Source of the DNA: Symbiodinium kawagutii
Lineage: Eukaryota > Sar > Dinophyceae > Suessiales > Symbiodiniaceae
Reading direction: 5' to 3'
NCBI GenBank assembly: GCA_009767595.1
Contig: VSDK01012688.1
Span: 529,106 to 593,105 of the forward strand
DNA length: 64,000 nucleotides
Below the pieces are notes generated by a model, which was given only the letters and a program-made list of their open reading frames with translations, made no database searches and was not told the DNA's origin. Positions 41,388 to 56,300 of this stretch are shown one piece after another (position 1 is the first letter of the stretch; every line of letters begins with the position of its first letter). The position numbers were made by a program, and so were the translations under genes.

Positions 41388-44300
41388 ATGATGCTTTTGT
41401 CCTTGTCCAGTGTTTCGAGAAGAACAGTAGAGATTGAATGACGCCACCACGGGCTATCACCCCATTGCACGCATTACATGAACTATGTGGGTGCGGCACA
41501 GATTCTTCAACATAAGCTCACACAAAAGTGCTGTGATGTACCATCAAAACCATCGAGTAACCTCGTCACATTCCCATGGTTCCCATTGCTTGCAAAGGAT
41601 CGTCTTCTTCCGCGAGATTGTGGACTTCATGCAGCGTCACGTGGTAGCAGTGGTGTTCTTTGAGCAGCTGGGTGATCGCATGACTTAGTCATTTAAAGGT
41701 GTCATCCGTGGTTAATGATGGTGAGTGAAAAACTGATTAATGGTGAAAGAACGGAAAATAATGGTTAGTTAGCCCATATGGTTAGTTGTTGGTTCATGCG
41801 ATGGTTAATGATGGTTAATTAATGATGGTTAATGATGGTTGATATTCATGTGGAATAATGGTAGCCAGTGATTGCGTAGTGAAGAACTACAGGTTCAGTA
41901 ATGATTGTGGTTGCTGGTTAGTTCATGGTTTTTAATGGTTTGTGAACGACTATTTGATGTTTTAGGAATGGTTAGTTAACTGTTAGTGAACAACGAATTA
42001 ATTGATATGGCTTACACTGGTTAATTGAAGGTGAATAATAGGCAGCAAATGTGGATAGCATGATTGGTGAAGCACTAATTCATGGTTAGTGAATGGTTAG
42101 TTCATAGTGAATTAATGGTTAGTTAAGGATGAATCAAGGGTTCGTTGATGGTTACTTCTTGTTTAATGAACGGTTGAGCATTGTTGTTGATGGTGATTCG
42201 ACGGCTTTACTTGAACAGTAGTTTGGGGGTCTTCAATGGGTTGATGTTGTGGAATGGCCACAGCAACCGAATTCGCCTGTGAGGCAATGATGCGAATTGG
42301 AAACGGTGGTACGATGAGAACGAGCCAGAGAGTGTGCCAATCCCTGACTACGATGAACGCATCAACATGGACAGGACCGATGGTGACCGCGCTGCAGTCC
42401 ATTCCTCTGGCATTGGTATGGCTGTGGGTCATCACCAATCATCCCCAAAATGGCTGGATGAAGATCCCAATTGCTGGGCTAGCTTAGTCATTTATGGGAT
42501 CTTCACCAAGGAGCCGGGCCCTTCACCCATAGCCATGTACAGCCACAGGAAGGCAGACTTCACATGGATCCACTGCAGAAATTGGGGATTTCCTGGCCCG
42601 ACGGATTAGTACTCCCACAACCAACAAGCAATCACTCTAGGTGGGTATTCGCGCTGACTTGACACTATGACACGAGATACGGTGCAATGATGTTTAAACA
42701 TTGGCTCATGTTGAAGCATGTTTTTGCTAGCATGGTTGTTGCAACTCTATAGATTAAGAATTGGGCAACCATATTAAGAACAGGGCTGGACAACCATTTG
42801 AAGCCGCTAGATGTTCATATTTCCTCCAACTGCAGGATGTTTCTTTGAACATTGGTGCTTAATGGCTTGCGCACCCAGAGGTGATTTTGGCTGTGACATC
42901 TCTGTACGACCGGACTTGGACTGTGCGGCTCAGGACTTTGGGCCCCTTCCTGAGGCTCACCCTGGTGCGATCCATGCGCGAGGATCGAACCACCATTTCC
43001 TGCAGTCAGTTCGTTGAGGCGGGGATGGAAGCAGATACAGCAGATGCAGCAGATGCAGCAGATGCAGCAGATGCAGCAGATGCAGCAGATGGGTGTTTCT
43101 GGAAATAGGACCCCCCCAAAAATGGTTGGTTTGTTACAGTACATGGCTTATATTGGATGATTTAGGGGTACCCCGATTTCAAGAAACCACCGCAGCAGAT
43201 CCCAGCTGAAAGCAAGGGGCTCTGAATCATTCAGGAACCAGATTCACCCGCAGCCTCGAGTAAAGGTGGACAAGTTTGGTGTCGTTCAAGATTAAACAAT
43301 GATTAGCCACTAGATTAAACAATGATTAGCCACTAGATATTGTGAAGCCATGTCAAGTGAATCATCAACACGAAGCAACGTCAACTGAATAAGGAACCAC
43401 TGGTGAGTCATGAGCCATTACTGTAGCTCATTTTAGCAAAGGAGCTGCTTTGGTGCAAGGTCATGCTTCCTGGTCAGGTAAGTTGAGATGATATAACAAC
43501 GATAAGTAGCCTATTCAGCCCATTCAATGGTAGCGGGAGCAGCCATCCAGGAGGAATCCCACAACCAATTCGCTGCACCTGTTTTTGTTGACCACCGATT
43601 TGCCACAGAGACGAAGATGCAGCGCCTTGCGGTGGCGCTGGCGACCACCTGAGGCAATGCTGGATTCACGCTTCGTGGCACCGGTCACAGATGCCATCCA
43701 GGCGCGGGATGCTCAGTAGGCCTGACCCTGTCAGCCCTATCATCAGCAGTTAAAGATCAACATGACGTGCAGCTTCTGATAAAGGCCATAGGTCTTCTTT
43801 AAAGCTACCAATGATGAGTCCTCTGAGTTACTGGGATTCACCATGGGCAGCTAGTTTGACATGGTTTTCTTCGTTCAGAGATCCACTCTTTCGAAATGCA
43901 CAAAAGGTGTACGCCCAAGCTATGGGTTGTGTCCCACTGTGGAGGTCACGGCTGTATAGGGAACTGCTGATTGGGGGCGCTCTTTGTGAAGGAATTTGAC
44001 GATGTAGCACAGCAATCCAGCACTGCAAGGATCTGCACGGATCGGTTATGTCATGTTTGATGTCAAAGAAGAACTTGGAGACGACGATGCTTCTCCCTGA
44101 AAAGTGTCTGGAACTCTTGAAAAGATCCCGCAAACCATTAAAGCAAGTGGAATCCTAATCAGTTTGTGTATATGTATATATGTATACATGTAAAAACCTA
44201 TTTGTATTTGCAGTACATAGATTTCTTTGTATATATATATAGATTAAAATGGGTAGAATTCCAGCACTTGATAGTCCATGTTCCCGATGCCTTTGTTTGT

Positions 44301-47300
44301 AATTTGAAGTTCGTGTAATTATTCAGCAAATGATCTTCCCTAATTTCCCCGCAGAAACCATGCAGGGAGGAATCTTCTTGGGGCCCCGACCAGGACATCT
44401 ACGAGGAATCCCAGTGCCGCAAGCCGATCTTATATCTCCTCACGGCAGGAGATGCTGCGAGAAGTCGTCATTTGGGGCAGATTGGGATGGGACCAGAGAA
44501 AGCACTCAGCTTGATTGGCTGCTTTTGTTGGGGCAACTTCATAGCTTGTTTTGGGGCCACGAGAATTTGGATGAAGAGAAAGGGATTACTTTTAGCAACA
44601 TGGACAATATCTGAAAAGTAAATCAACACATTCATGCAGTCTCCTTGGATGGAACTTTGAGTGTATGAATCAATCATGATCAGTGTTTCTCAGGCTAAAC
44701 AATCCGTTATCATCAATTGGACATTGTCACTGGTAAACAAAGATCTGCAAACAATACTGCTTATCAATCAACACTTATCGATAGTCATAAACTCATAAAC
44801 CGTGATGGTTTGGTCAATGTAAGCCACTATTGATTAACCAATGAGCCATTTATGTTGCTTACCGGACCTAATCAATCAGCAACACCACGTAAAGCGTCCT
44901 GCCACACGTTGCTTGCGCAGCGCCGCGGCTGGGGGAGGGAGCGATCCGACCTTCAGCATCGATGAGCTCGCGAAGAAAAAGAAGAAGTATCCCACGGACA
45001 AGGCACGGAAAGTCCGAGCTAAGCTATTCCCAACCGTGGCCAAAGGCTGTATTCTCGATCGAATCTGACCTACTCTAAATCTAAGCCAATCTAATCGAAG
45101 TCTGATCTAAATCTGATCTGAACCTGAGATCTAAATCTAAGCTGTTTATCTGTGGAAAAAAAGAAAGTTTCATCCCAAGAGACGATTGACGCTGAGGTGT
45201 CTATGGGCGAAGGCCAGGAAAAGGTGGCCAGAGACACTCGGGCAGCCAAGCGCGCCATGGGATTCAGGGAGGCACAGAAATGGTTTTGCACGGGAGTTAT
45301 TTAAGGCTAAGCTTAAAGAATATGAGTTGTCTAAGTTTCACCTTGTTATTGAAGATGTTGCTTTTGATTTTTCCAGACTCTGTGGGGTACAATATCATCG
45401 GGATTGATCATACTATGGCATGGTTTCGGACACCGAAAAATAAGACACATAGCCCACCGTCAGAAAGGCCCCGTAGTCACCCGGGTTGGTGGGGTACTCT
45501 CACCAAAAAGGGACACAGCTCGCATGATACAGGAAGACATGAGCTTAGTACAAGTGTCGCAAATGCAAATATGAGCTATGGCCATTTGTAGCATGTAAAT
45601 ATCCAAGTAATTTGTAGCTGGCCAATGTTTATATATATATAGTTTCTGAGCCATTTGCAGCATCAAGACGGGCATCCCAACTGTTTGACAGGGATGAAAG
45701 CGAATCGCAGCCGGGGAACCAATGAGCATGTGCACACAGGTCCCATGAAGTTGGAATATCCAAGTATTTCTTTCGGTGATCATTCCCCTTAACGAGCACG
45801 TGGCTGAAAGACTTCATCACTTCTCAGGACTTCGGGTTGTCACTCCCTATTGTTGGTGATTATCCCATATGAGTCCCTACTATTAACCATTATTAACCAT
45901 TATTAACCATTATTAACCACTATCAAAACCATTACTAATTAACCATTATTAACCCCCTTAAAAGTCATGAGCGCCTTTCCTGTTGAGGAGAAGAACAATG
46001 CAGCCTTCATCACCGGTGGTTGGGTCATCTTGCAGAACTCGCACCTGGGAATCGGCCGCTTGGACGTTTCGGTCGCCGCTCAGAGATCCAGGGCGGGGCC
46101 CTAGGACTTGTGACCCTCAGCTGGTGGTGGTTCATGGCGCTCCTAGGACTTATATATTTATAATATGTATAGCAAAAAATGCTGGCTGCTGGTTACTGTA
46201 TGCAATTTGTCCCTGGAATTCGCCACCATCATTCCCGTAGACATCACCTTTTGGGATGCTGACTGGAGGCACAAACATGGACAGCCGTGTGGTTCAGGTC
46301 GACAGCTAGGTGTACCGGTGCCAGGTGCAGATGTGGTGGTTTCTTAAAATTATGGAAAACAAAATGCTTGCTTTTGCACTATTAATGGCTACTAAACTGG
46401 ATGATTGCGGGGGGTACGGGCACCCCTATGGCTTGAGAAACCACTATATACTCCCAAGAAGCCCATGGGTGCGGACCCGCATGGACCCGCATAAACCCGC
46501 GTGGACTTGGGCTATGTCGTGCCTTGCTTGACTTTGACAGCAACTCCAAGGGATACCAGGTAATGGGGTAATTATAAGAGATACCTGAATATACCAGGTA
46601 TTCTTCTGACTGAATTTCTTGGGGTAATGGGGATACCACGTACTTTATGTATCTGGCATATTTTACAAAACTGGTATACCAGGACATACAGGGTATTATT
46701 AAGCCCAAGAAATTCAGTCGTAATAAAAGATACCAGGACATACCAGGTAGTTGGCTTAACCAAGATGGCTTAGAGGACAATCATAGGGTATCAAGGCAGG
46801 TGTGGATCCAAGCCGTTCCCCGGTCTCCACAGGGCAAACCTTCGAATCACCGGAGTTGTGTTGTCAAAGCTTGCTGTTGCTGATTCAGCATTCTCAAGGT
46901 TTCTCAAGGATGTTGGGATTGGCTTCAAAGATCTGGTCTCAGGCTACATGTGCGAGTTGGAGGATGTCTTGCTGAAGACTCCAGAGATCGATGATGCATT
47001 CAGGCGCTTCCTCGTAGCCACAGGGTGGTTTTTGGGGGCTAGGGAGGCCACCATGGTGGTGACAGGATTGAAACTGCTTGGACGTTGCAGGGTCAGGATA
47101 CCGGGGAGCCAACCATGATTGTGGCACCCGCCTGGCAGGCTGTGGATTACCTGTGCCTAGCTCAGAGCAACCGTGATCTGTGGGGTTGCAACGACCCAGC
47201 AGCCTGCTGACAATTGCAGAGGGTTCTCCATTGTACCATATGCATCTATATGCTACAGATGTAAAAGCTTCTTCTCAATTTTGAGTAAGTATGACCGCCT

Positions 47301-50300
47301 GATTTGTAGCATCATTTGCACATCATCATTCTAAGAATCACCCGTAGGTCAGCATAGTACCATCATCATGGCACCACCACCATTATCATGATAATTGCTA
47401 TCATTATCAGTCACTAGCTGTTGGTCTAGTGCCATAGACAAGCGGCATTGCACCAACCCTCAACAGATTTGTTGGTTGGTCGTTATTCCCTGTTCTTCAC
47501 GATTCTTTTAGCCACAAAGTAGTCATCAATCATCATGATCGCCATAGCAAGTTGTATGCTTGTATCATCTGATTTGTAGAGCTTTCCTACTGCAACCACA
47601 CCGATAACCCCCAATCAGACATACAGGCTCACTTAGAAGCAAGGGAGGATGGTACCTCGGATTTTTTGTCGGTTTTCTTCTTGGCTTGAAGCTTCTCCAA
47701 GAATTGTCACCGCTAAGGTGAGATCACTCTCAGGTTCCCCATCGGCTTGCTGCAGATTGCGATCAAGGTGAGCTGCTCTGGGTAGTAGCACAATTTGGGA
47801 GAGAGAAAGGAATGTTGTTGCCCAGTTGGTCATTACTAATGATCGATGAATGACTAGCAATTGCATGATGACTAGTACCAATCAAGCCTGGGAATCAAGC
47901 CCAGTTGGTTGTTATTCCCCAGGTCAAACTAGGTCTTCGGATCAAACTGCTTCGTTTTTCCCTCCTTTCCCCGCCTCCAAGCCGCAGAAACACGCCAGTT
48001 GGGTGCCAGCCCTGCCAGCGCTGACCTAGGTGACACTGGAACCACCAGCTGGATTGAAGGCTGGCCTCTACCGAACCTACAGCACCATGGTGTCCCAGGA
48101 ACTTTTGGACAAGACGCTGGGGCAGAAGACTTCGAAGATTGGGGAGATGTCTCTGACATGGGATTTAGTTTGATCAGCAGTTTTCGTGTAAGAGCTCAAT
48201 GCTGTGGTTTGAAGTCAGGAGATTCTTGGTGCTGGGATTCCATGGCTCAGAGGTTGCCTTGTAAACTGGTCTGACGAAGGAATGGTCGACATAACAGATG
48301 GATAGGGTAGGCCTACAAACAACAGTCAACGACCCTATAATAAATCGGTTATTGCTGGTTATCATCCGCTGGTATCTGCGGTATATAAGAAACACAAATA
48401 AACAGCTTCTTGACAATCGCAGCAGCCGTAGCCATGCTGTGATTCCCATTTCTCACATGCATCGAACTGGTGGAATTTGAACCAAGGATCGATTTGCCGC
48501 AGTGGAGAACACTGGTCTTCGTTCAGGCACCACGGGGGTTGTGTCTCACTGCTGAGAAGATGTCTTGCAAACATCAAAAAAGGTCATGGCTGAATCCCTC
48601 ATCACAATTTCTCAGGGCTTTGGTTGGTTAAGTCATGTTGACTGGATCATGTTTGGTCCACGTTTCCTTATCAAGGCCTCCTGGATTGAGAGGATTGGGA
48701 CAAAACCAACTACAGTAGTTACAACTCAGGTGGGTATGTGTCCAGCAACAGTGTGTCCAATTTTTTTCTGATGTTTCTTTCACGCCCAGTGATGCTGATG
48801 GCCCCGGATGACCAAACATTTTAGCCCAGAATTGACCGGCTCAGAAGCTGCTGAATTGCGGGAGGGATGCGACCAAGCAGCTGCTGGTTGCTGGCGCGTG
48901 TTGGCGCTAGCTGGTTGGACAAGGGATCACTTGTCATGGGATTACCTACGTGTTTCTCTGTGAAGATTGCGTCATTGCTTGTTGTCAATTCAATACATCC
49001 AAGTGAGTTGTCCTTGATGTTTTGTAGTTTCATTTTCTCATCCGGAGTGTGCCCCCGAAGATCTAGAACCCACCTTCCCAAATAGAGTCTCAGGGAGTAG
49101 TACTTTTCATTGAGGATGTTGGAGATGTAGGGTGTTGAAAACCTGAAGGGAAGGGATTGGCAGCGACAGGGGGATCAACGGGCTTGTCCCAATATGATCT
49201 CCCACAATGTGTTGGTTTCCCGTGGTTTCCCTACCGTTGCTTTGACCATCATCAACCAACCATGCCAGCGTAAAGGTCTTACAGTAGCAACTCTTCAAGC
49301 TAACACTATGCAAACTATACCGTACCACCAGTGTGCCTCCTTGGATCGGAGAGTGATACTTTGAAGATCTTTGAACCCTATCGCCAGAAGTTTGCAACTG
49401 CAACGCATGGCATTGAAACGTTCCCTTTGGCCTTTAGAACCAAGATCTTGACTTTTCTTGCCTCGGCCGTTCCTGGTGATAGTTTCTGTGGCAGCGAATC
49501 TTGGCATATCCACCTCTAGATGGTTTCAAAAATGGTGTCCCCCCAAGTCACTGGTGGTTTCCCCTGAATGGCTAGGAAAAGCTGGTGGAGGTTCGCCGCT
49601 AAGAACTCGCCGCAGCACCAGGCTTTCTTGCACAGTATCGTGCAGGAGAGGCGCAAGTTTGGCCCGGGCCCTGGAGCAGCCTCAGGACCCCACATGACGG
49701 ACCCCTTCATAGATTGTTCGCCCATCAATCATACCCAGCCATGATCAGCTCTGTGTATACAATATACATACGGTATATATATATATATACAAAAATATTG
49801 ATATATATATATATACATACATGTATGTAAAATATGTACTGTAGTGGGCTGCTGGACTTTGGGTCAGCAAGACTTCTGCGACAGAACCGCTCGTGTCCAC
49901 TGCATTTCGTGAAAGATGTACAAGTGCATATGTCAAATGATCTGACAGCTTCCTGACTAGTCGGCTCCAAGAATTGATCTGATTTCCGATGCCCGGATGT
50001 TCTGGTTTCACCATGTTTCACCCTTCCATCCCTTCCTCCTTCTAGGAGGATAGGTCACTACCAAATGATCCTTTGATGTTCATTGCGTCAGTCGTGAGCT
50101 ATACCTGGAGAGGTCCGATTGGCTGGTGCATCCCCTACGAGTACAACAACTCCGATTTGGATGCATGTCTCTCGGTTCAAATGGCGGAAAGGTGGTGACT
50201 TCAATGTCCCCAAAGCTATTGATTCTCCTCTGGCTAGGCACGTCGTTTCGACGTGGTGTCCCTAATTCACCCCGAGCATCGACGAGCTTTCCAACTGAAA

Positions 50301-53300
50301 TGATCACTATATAGTGGTAATTTTACGGCTTCCTCCATAGATACCGGCATAGTCTGTTTATGTCAATGCAAAAATAGATGCCTGTCAGCCTGTCAACTCT
50401 CACCTTTGTTTGTGGCTCTTTCAAGGGGCTATTGCCTGCGTTGATTGCATTATCCGGCTGTCTCATCGGAGTAGCCTACCAGTTTGACAATAGCCCTATG
50501 GCTTTGTTGACAAACGGTGTACCTTCAAGCAGAGATGTTTCCGCGCTCAAATGAGAAGTCTTAAGACGTCCCTTCAGAAGCTTCATATGCAGATCGTCTT
50601 TGACGAGGTTGGCCGAATCCTTTGGAGAGCCACATCCCAGGCGGTTGAACAGGCCATTGTTACTAGGACTAGGACGTCTGCAGCTGGCATACTCCGCATC
50701 ATGTAGATCTATCCATGCTGGTTTTATCACTAACCATGATGAACAGTGCTCAATCAACCATGGCAACCATGATTAAGAACAATTCAACCACTGTTGACTA
50801 ACATAAGCTACCTGTGCTCAGGGACTGCTGCTGGGGACGTAAACCTATCAACCAGTAGCAGGCTGCTCCAGGTACCTGCTCCAAACTGCTTCGCCATGGC
50901 TTCACACCATTTGATCCACATACCGATAATGTGAGCAACCATTAGTTGGTTCGTGGCAAGTTCCAGCTATAGAAACCACGAAGCGACTGGAGAAACGACT
51001 TGACCTTTCTGTTGGTTCTGTCTACGAACTTACCGTACCTATAAAAACTGGCGAGTGGTCATAGTTCAGCTGTTGGCAAGGCTAGCCATATAGTTGGTCC
51101 CCCAGTATTGTTGCTCATTATCCACTACTATTCACCATTAACCAGCCAGGTTGGTTGGTCAAGGCGGTTCCTGTGACTGGTCGGATATCCACTGATGAGG
51201 CTTGCTGTTCTTGGAGAAGCACGTGTCCGCCACCATTGCCGCGGGCCAACCGATCTCCTGGGTGGCCTGGCAACGACGGTGCTGGTTACCTGGGTGAAGC
51301 AGGGTGAACGGCCAGTGAAGTCATGTCCCTGGATGATCATGGTACCATATATGGTAACCAGTAGTGATTAACCAGGATTTGTTGATGGGTTGATCATGTG
51401 AATTCAGGGATGATAATGGTCACTTGCTGGTTTATCCTTGGGTTTATGACGGTAAATGAGTGGGTCATAAAGGTGGTTCAAGATTAGACGATCACCAAAA
51501 GTTGTCGAGTATCCCAACAGCCAGAGGGTTTTGTGTTTTTTGTTGGGGAACATGGCAGGTACAAGGTTCTGACAGAAAGATTTGTTGCAGGGGGAAACCA
51601 GGCAAAAGTATTTGGGTGTTATGGATCCTGGGTCAACATCAGGTCAACATCACTTACCCTCCACCGGATGCTGGTGAAGATCTCAACAATGATGAGGTAT
51701 GGATCCAATCTTGATTGCAGTAACATGGTTATTGACCGTAGATAATCACTAATATTGACGCGCACACATGAGCTGGATCCCAAACATCCAGCGCATTCCC
51801 TTGCGCAATGGCTGGACCATCAATATTGATCATTGAAATCAACCAATATATTGGCCATCATTGAACCTAGCCATTCCGAACCAATACTGTGTCATTAGCC
51901 AGTACGAAGTATTACTGCAGCATCAACCATGGATGTCATAGTCATAGACCCAAAATAAGCCCGCAATACTAGCAGTGATCAGCCAAGCATCTGCTGTCCC
52001 TGAGCAGTTGAATCTCGGAAAATCCCTACTTCCTCAAGACGCATTCTGCCAGCTTTCGAAGTTCTTGGCAGACAGGTGGCTCTGTAGTTCAAGGTGCGAT
52101 ATCCTCCACTCTGTGGATGGCTCGCACCGTGGGGGCAGTTCCAGACGGGTTCCGTTCCCATGGCTCGTTTGTCTCAGGTCACGGTTCAGTACATGGTGGC
52201 AGAGGCTCAGTATGGTGGTCGAATTACTGATGACCTGGATCGAGAGCTCTTCAACACCTACACGGCCAAATGGTTCTGCCGCTGGGCTAAGGCTGCCTGA
52301 CTTTTTTCTCTGCAAATCACACAATTAATGATGGTCAATGCCGGTCAATCGTTGATCATGATGGTTAGTCACAGTGACATAGTGGTTCACGATAGCTACT
52401 GTTTGCAAATTTTGCTGATTTTTGATGTTTAATGATGGTGAAAGGTGGTTATTAATGGTCAGTACTGGCCGCAACTGTCTCAGCAACTGGGCTTATGTGG
52501 ACCCTAACGGTCCAGGGGATGCTCCGCTTTCCCGTCACCATTGGTTACCACGATTGAATCGATGGTGGTTGATAGTGGTTGATAATGGTTGATAACGGTT
52601 GATAGCGATTGATTATGGTTGGGAAAATGGTACCCGGTTGATCACGATTTATAATGTTTGATACCAGGGTTATTGATTGACCATTGATTAAGGGTCAAAC
52701 ACAATCAGTATCAAGCACCAGTATGAACCACCATTAGCCATGATGGATTGCATTCTTCACCATTATGACGCATCAGTGACAATGTGGATATAGCCATCAT
52801 GAACGACCGTACTACCATGATGAGCCACAACAAACAACCTCTATTGAGCAGCCACTATCGTTGACCTTCGCAATGAATGTACCAAGCATTTTGAGGACCT
52901 CTTTCTCCACAAAGTTTATATGCCATCCGATACTTTGTGTATATAACGGATTCCCATCAGGGCGTTGTACGAATGTGGGAATCATCATACCAATAGTGGG
53001 AAACAGTACAGTAATGATCATGTATAATAGGGGAATCATTGTTTTCGCATCATTATTTTCCTAGCTTGAAATGATGAACACTTTTGTATTCTCATGACAG
53101 GCCATAGGTTTCGAACCCCTAGTCGTAGCAACTCATCAAAACCATTTGAAACCACGATCATTCCTACCATGACCGTCATCCAAAACCTATGTCAATGACC
53201 GAACCTGGCTGGTGTTGAGGGTAGGTGTCGTTCAGCAGAAGCTGCGGTAGTGGGCCCCAGAATCTACCACCAGCTTGTTGCTTGATATCTTGATGTGCTC

Positions 53301-56300
53301 AAATTCTCAGCCCCAAAATGCTTTCCCAACAAAGCCATCCTAAAAAAGCGCTTTGACTGTTCACCCCATAGCTTTTGAGTCCCAGCTGTTAACCATTCAG
53401 TGGTTAGTTTAGCATAGCACAACTCATCAGTCGCAAGTCTGGATATGATTCTGTTTTTTTAAACATATCTAAAAACATATCTTAAAAACAGAAGATGCCA
53501 CATTTCGTTGTTCAGGTGACGAGATTTGGAAGTCTTCGTTCTCCTTCAACAACTACACGTCACGATCTCAGATTCGTGGATCCTATGCTGCGGTCTCCCT
53601 GGGTTGGCCACACCGTAACCCTGGAAGCTCAAGACCACCAGTTTGAGTAAGTAAACCAGCCATAACTTTGGAATAAATCTCTGTGTTTTCCACGGAACCA
53701 GGGTCAATTTGCCAGTTTTTTGAACATCTCCAGAAAAGCCGACCCAACTCAAGCATCAATGATGCGTTTGGGTTTAGAGCTTTTGATCGAGCAGAAAGGG
53801 CTTTACGCTATAGCAGGGTGGCCTAACAACCATCATATTCCCAGGAATCATTTTATGCCAGAATTTCGAGAACAACAATCATCCAAAATTCTGCTTACCA
53901 TAGAAAACCATCAAGGGGGTGGGGACCATTGTTGGAAACACCAACACGGGCTTCATTTGTCCAAAGGTCCGACTACAACTACAAGATCCCGGACGGTCTG
54001 GACATTGCGCAGTACAAGGCGTGGATCTAAACCACCTTCAATAATTTTCATTCGATTAGATTTGGTTCTCAAAAGCTGGTTGCTATCTCTCAACTACCTG
54101 GTCCCTGAAGGGGCTGCTAATTTGTACGACAGTCGTGGTATATTTGCTACTGCTGTTGGTTATTCTCACCTGGTCACCTGCTGTTAAAGGTTAGACATGA
54201 TGCATTTGGAAACGATGATGATCAGCGAAGATGGGTTGCCAACCCGTGGGTGGTGACTGGTGACCACTGAGTGATCTTCAGCAGTCCAAGCCTGGCCTGA
54301 AGTTTCCGAGGCGGTAAGGATCATTTTTCGCAGCAAGAAGAACAAAAGCAGCAATAGCAATAGGAACCACGATCATCATATTATGGGTGATTTATGACTC
54401 TAAATGGTTGATAAACTGAATGATTCAGGGGTGCCCCTATTCTATACGCCTATTTTAGGAAACATCCATATGACACAATAAGCATACCAACCATGGCACC
54501 CAACCCACATATGCTTCTGGAAAGCCTGCCTACATGCGGAGGAAGCTATCGACACCATCCCGTCGGTGGATTCTCCGTTGATTTTCGGCTTCTTGGCGAT
54601 CTGATCACCGACGGTTGCAGCTGGTCTGTTGATTCTTAGGGGGATGGTGCAAATGAAGCGACCCGAGAGCGCTATTTTTTGATATCAATTGCAGTATAGC
54701 ATTTGAAATCTATGGACATACATATGATCATGTATATATTTATATAGATATATGATCATGTATGTAATCATATTTGTATCTATGTATTTATACTCATACT
54801 TGCACAAATGTAGGAATTTACACATGCATCGGGCTCATCCTTCTTTTTATAGGAATCCATCAAAGGTACTTGCAACCAATGCGTACATCCAGAGGACCAC
54901 TTTCAAGAAACCTCAGGCACAGCAACGAAGAAACAGCTGACTTCAGTGAGGGTTCGAAAGATGTGAGACTCAGTCTGAGGAAATTCACAACTTGTGAAGT
55001 CCCAAGACAATAAGTTAGTTATGGTAGGGTTGTTAGGCTTATGCCTCATACTACCTCGACTACAGCCATGGATATTACCACTTGGCATTGGCCCAAGTGC
55101 AGACTACGAAGCACTCTGAACGATTCCAACACCTTCCCAGAAATATGTATGCAGAGACGGCGGAAAAGTATCACCAGAGTCGATTTGGCTGCCACTGACG
55201 GAGACCATTCGACATGTGTATGTATATATATATATATATGTATATATGTACATCCAAGCCATACTGGTATCACGGCATTCAATTGCTCTCCTTAATTGTT
55301 ATTACATAGTTGCATCATAGTTGCTATTATCCTTTGCTATGAATCCGCGGATTCATTTTCTTTTTCTGCCCAACAAGAACAACTCGTGTCTCACCTAGCT
55401 TTCACTCCATCTATTAGAAAATCTGCGCTCAGTTCACCTTTGGCAGAACATGAAACTTTTTAGTTACGGACCGACTGGCCTATCCGGCCAGCATGGTCTT
55501 GATCAAAGGTCCAACTTCCAATTTGGGAAGGCACACCGCAGCTGCTCATCAAACACCGAGACCGGGGTCCCGACCCAACGAACCACGAGGTCTGCACAAC
55601 AATGCAGATTTGACGTACCGAATGAAGGAGGCCTCTGAGAACCTTGGGTGCAGCGATATGGGTCAGCCAGGTTAGTTGGGAATCACAACCAGCCGCTGGG
55701 GAAGTTCGATCAGCAGATCGACCCATTGATTTCTTGTGGAATTCCTATCAACATCTATCAACTAGTTGGTTGAACCAAAGATGACTCAGCACTATGCGCT
55801 TCTTGCTGTGCCATGGGTAACGGACGAAGTGGGTATTCAAACGCACCTCTTGTCGAAGATGTGAAGAAATCGTAGGCGGGTTGATCCAGATTTTCCAGAA
55901 TAAGGATGCCTGAAGTCTTGACTTGCAACCAAGCCAACCCCAGCACTTCAGAACCATTCAGTTTGGCACCAAGGATGATCACAACCATCATCGAGACTCA
56001 GCCAAAAGACTCGGGAGGCTCAGGAGGCAGGCAAAGAGAGGGTGGAGCCTAGCCATTGGAGGTTGATGAACAGCTGGATTTTCATTCCACCTGTTTCCTG
56101 ATCCAACCAGGGTCCCCTAGCAGGGTCCCACCAAATATCTAGCAAGGTGACCTGGCCGGGAGGCTGCCCATTGCGCAAGCGCCGGATCAACTGACAAGCT
56201 GGAAGAATTCTCAGTTCCAATCAGGGACCACTTGGGAATCACCGTGGCTTTCACTCCTGCGGCCAGCTGCAGTTGTGTCAAGGGAGGCTTTCATACTGTA

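Larger units (their letters stand above)
39267..41597 (+). other. Intron 30: transposase remnant, family-A element, gapped microsatellite
   Basis: Holds short repeats of TGGTTAATAGTGG type (39370-39600), the transposase remnant (about 40002-40235), a family-A element (40614-40722) and a TGC microsatellite with an N gap (41180-41384). Confidence 0.6.
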
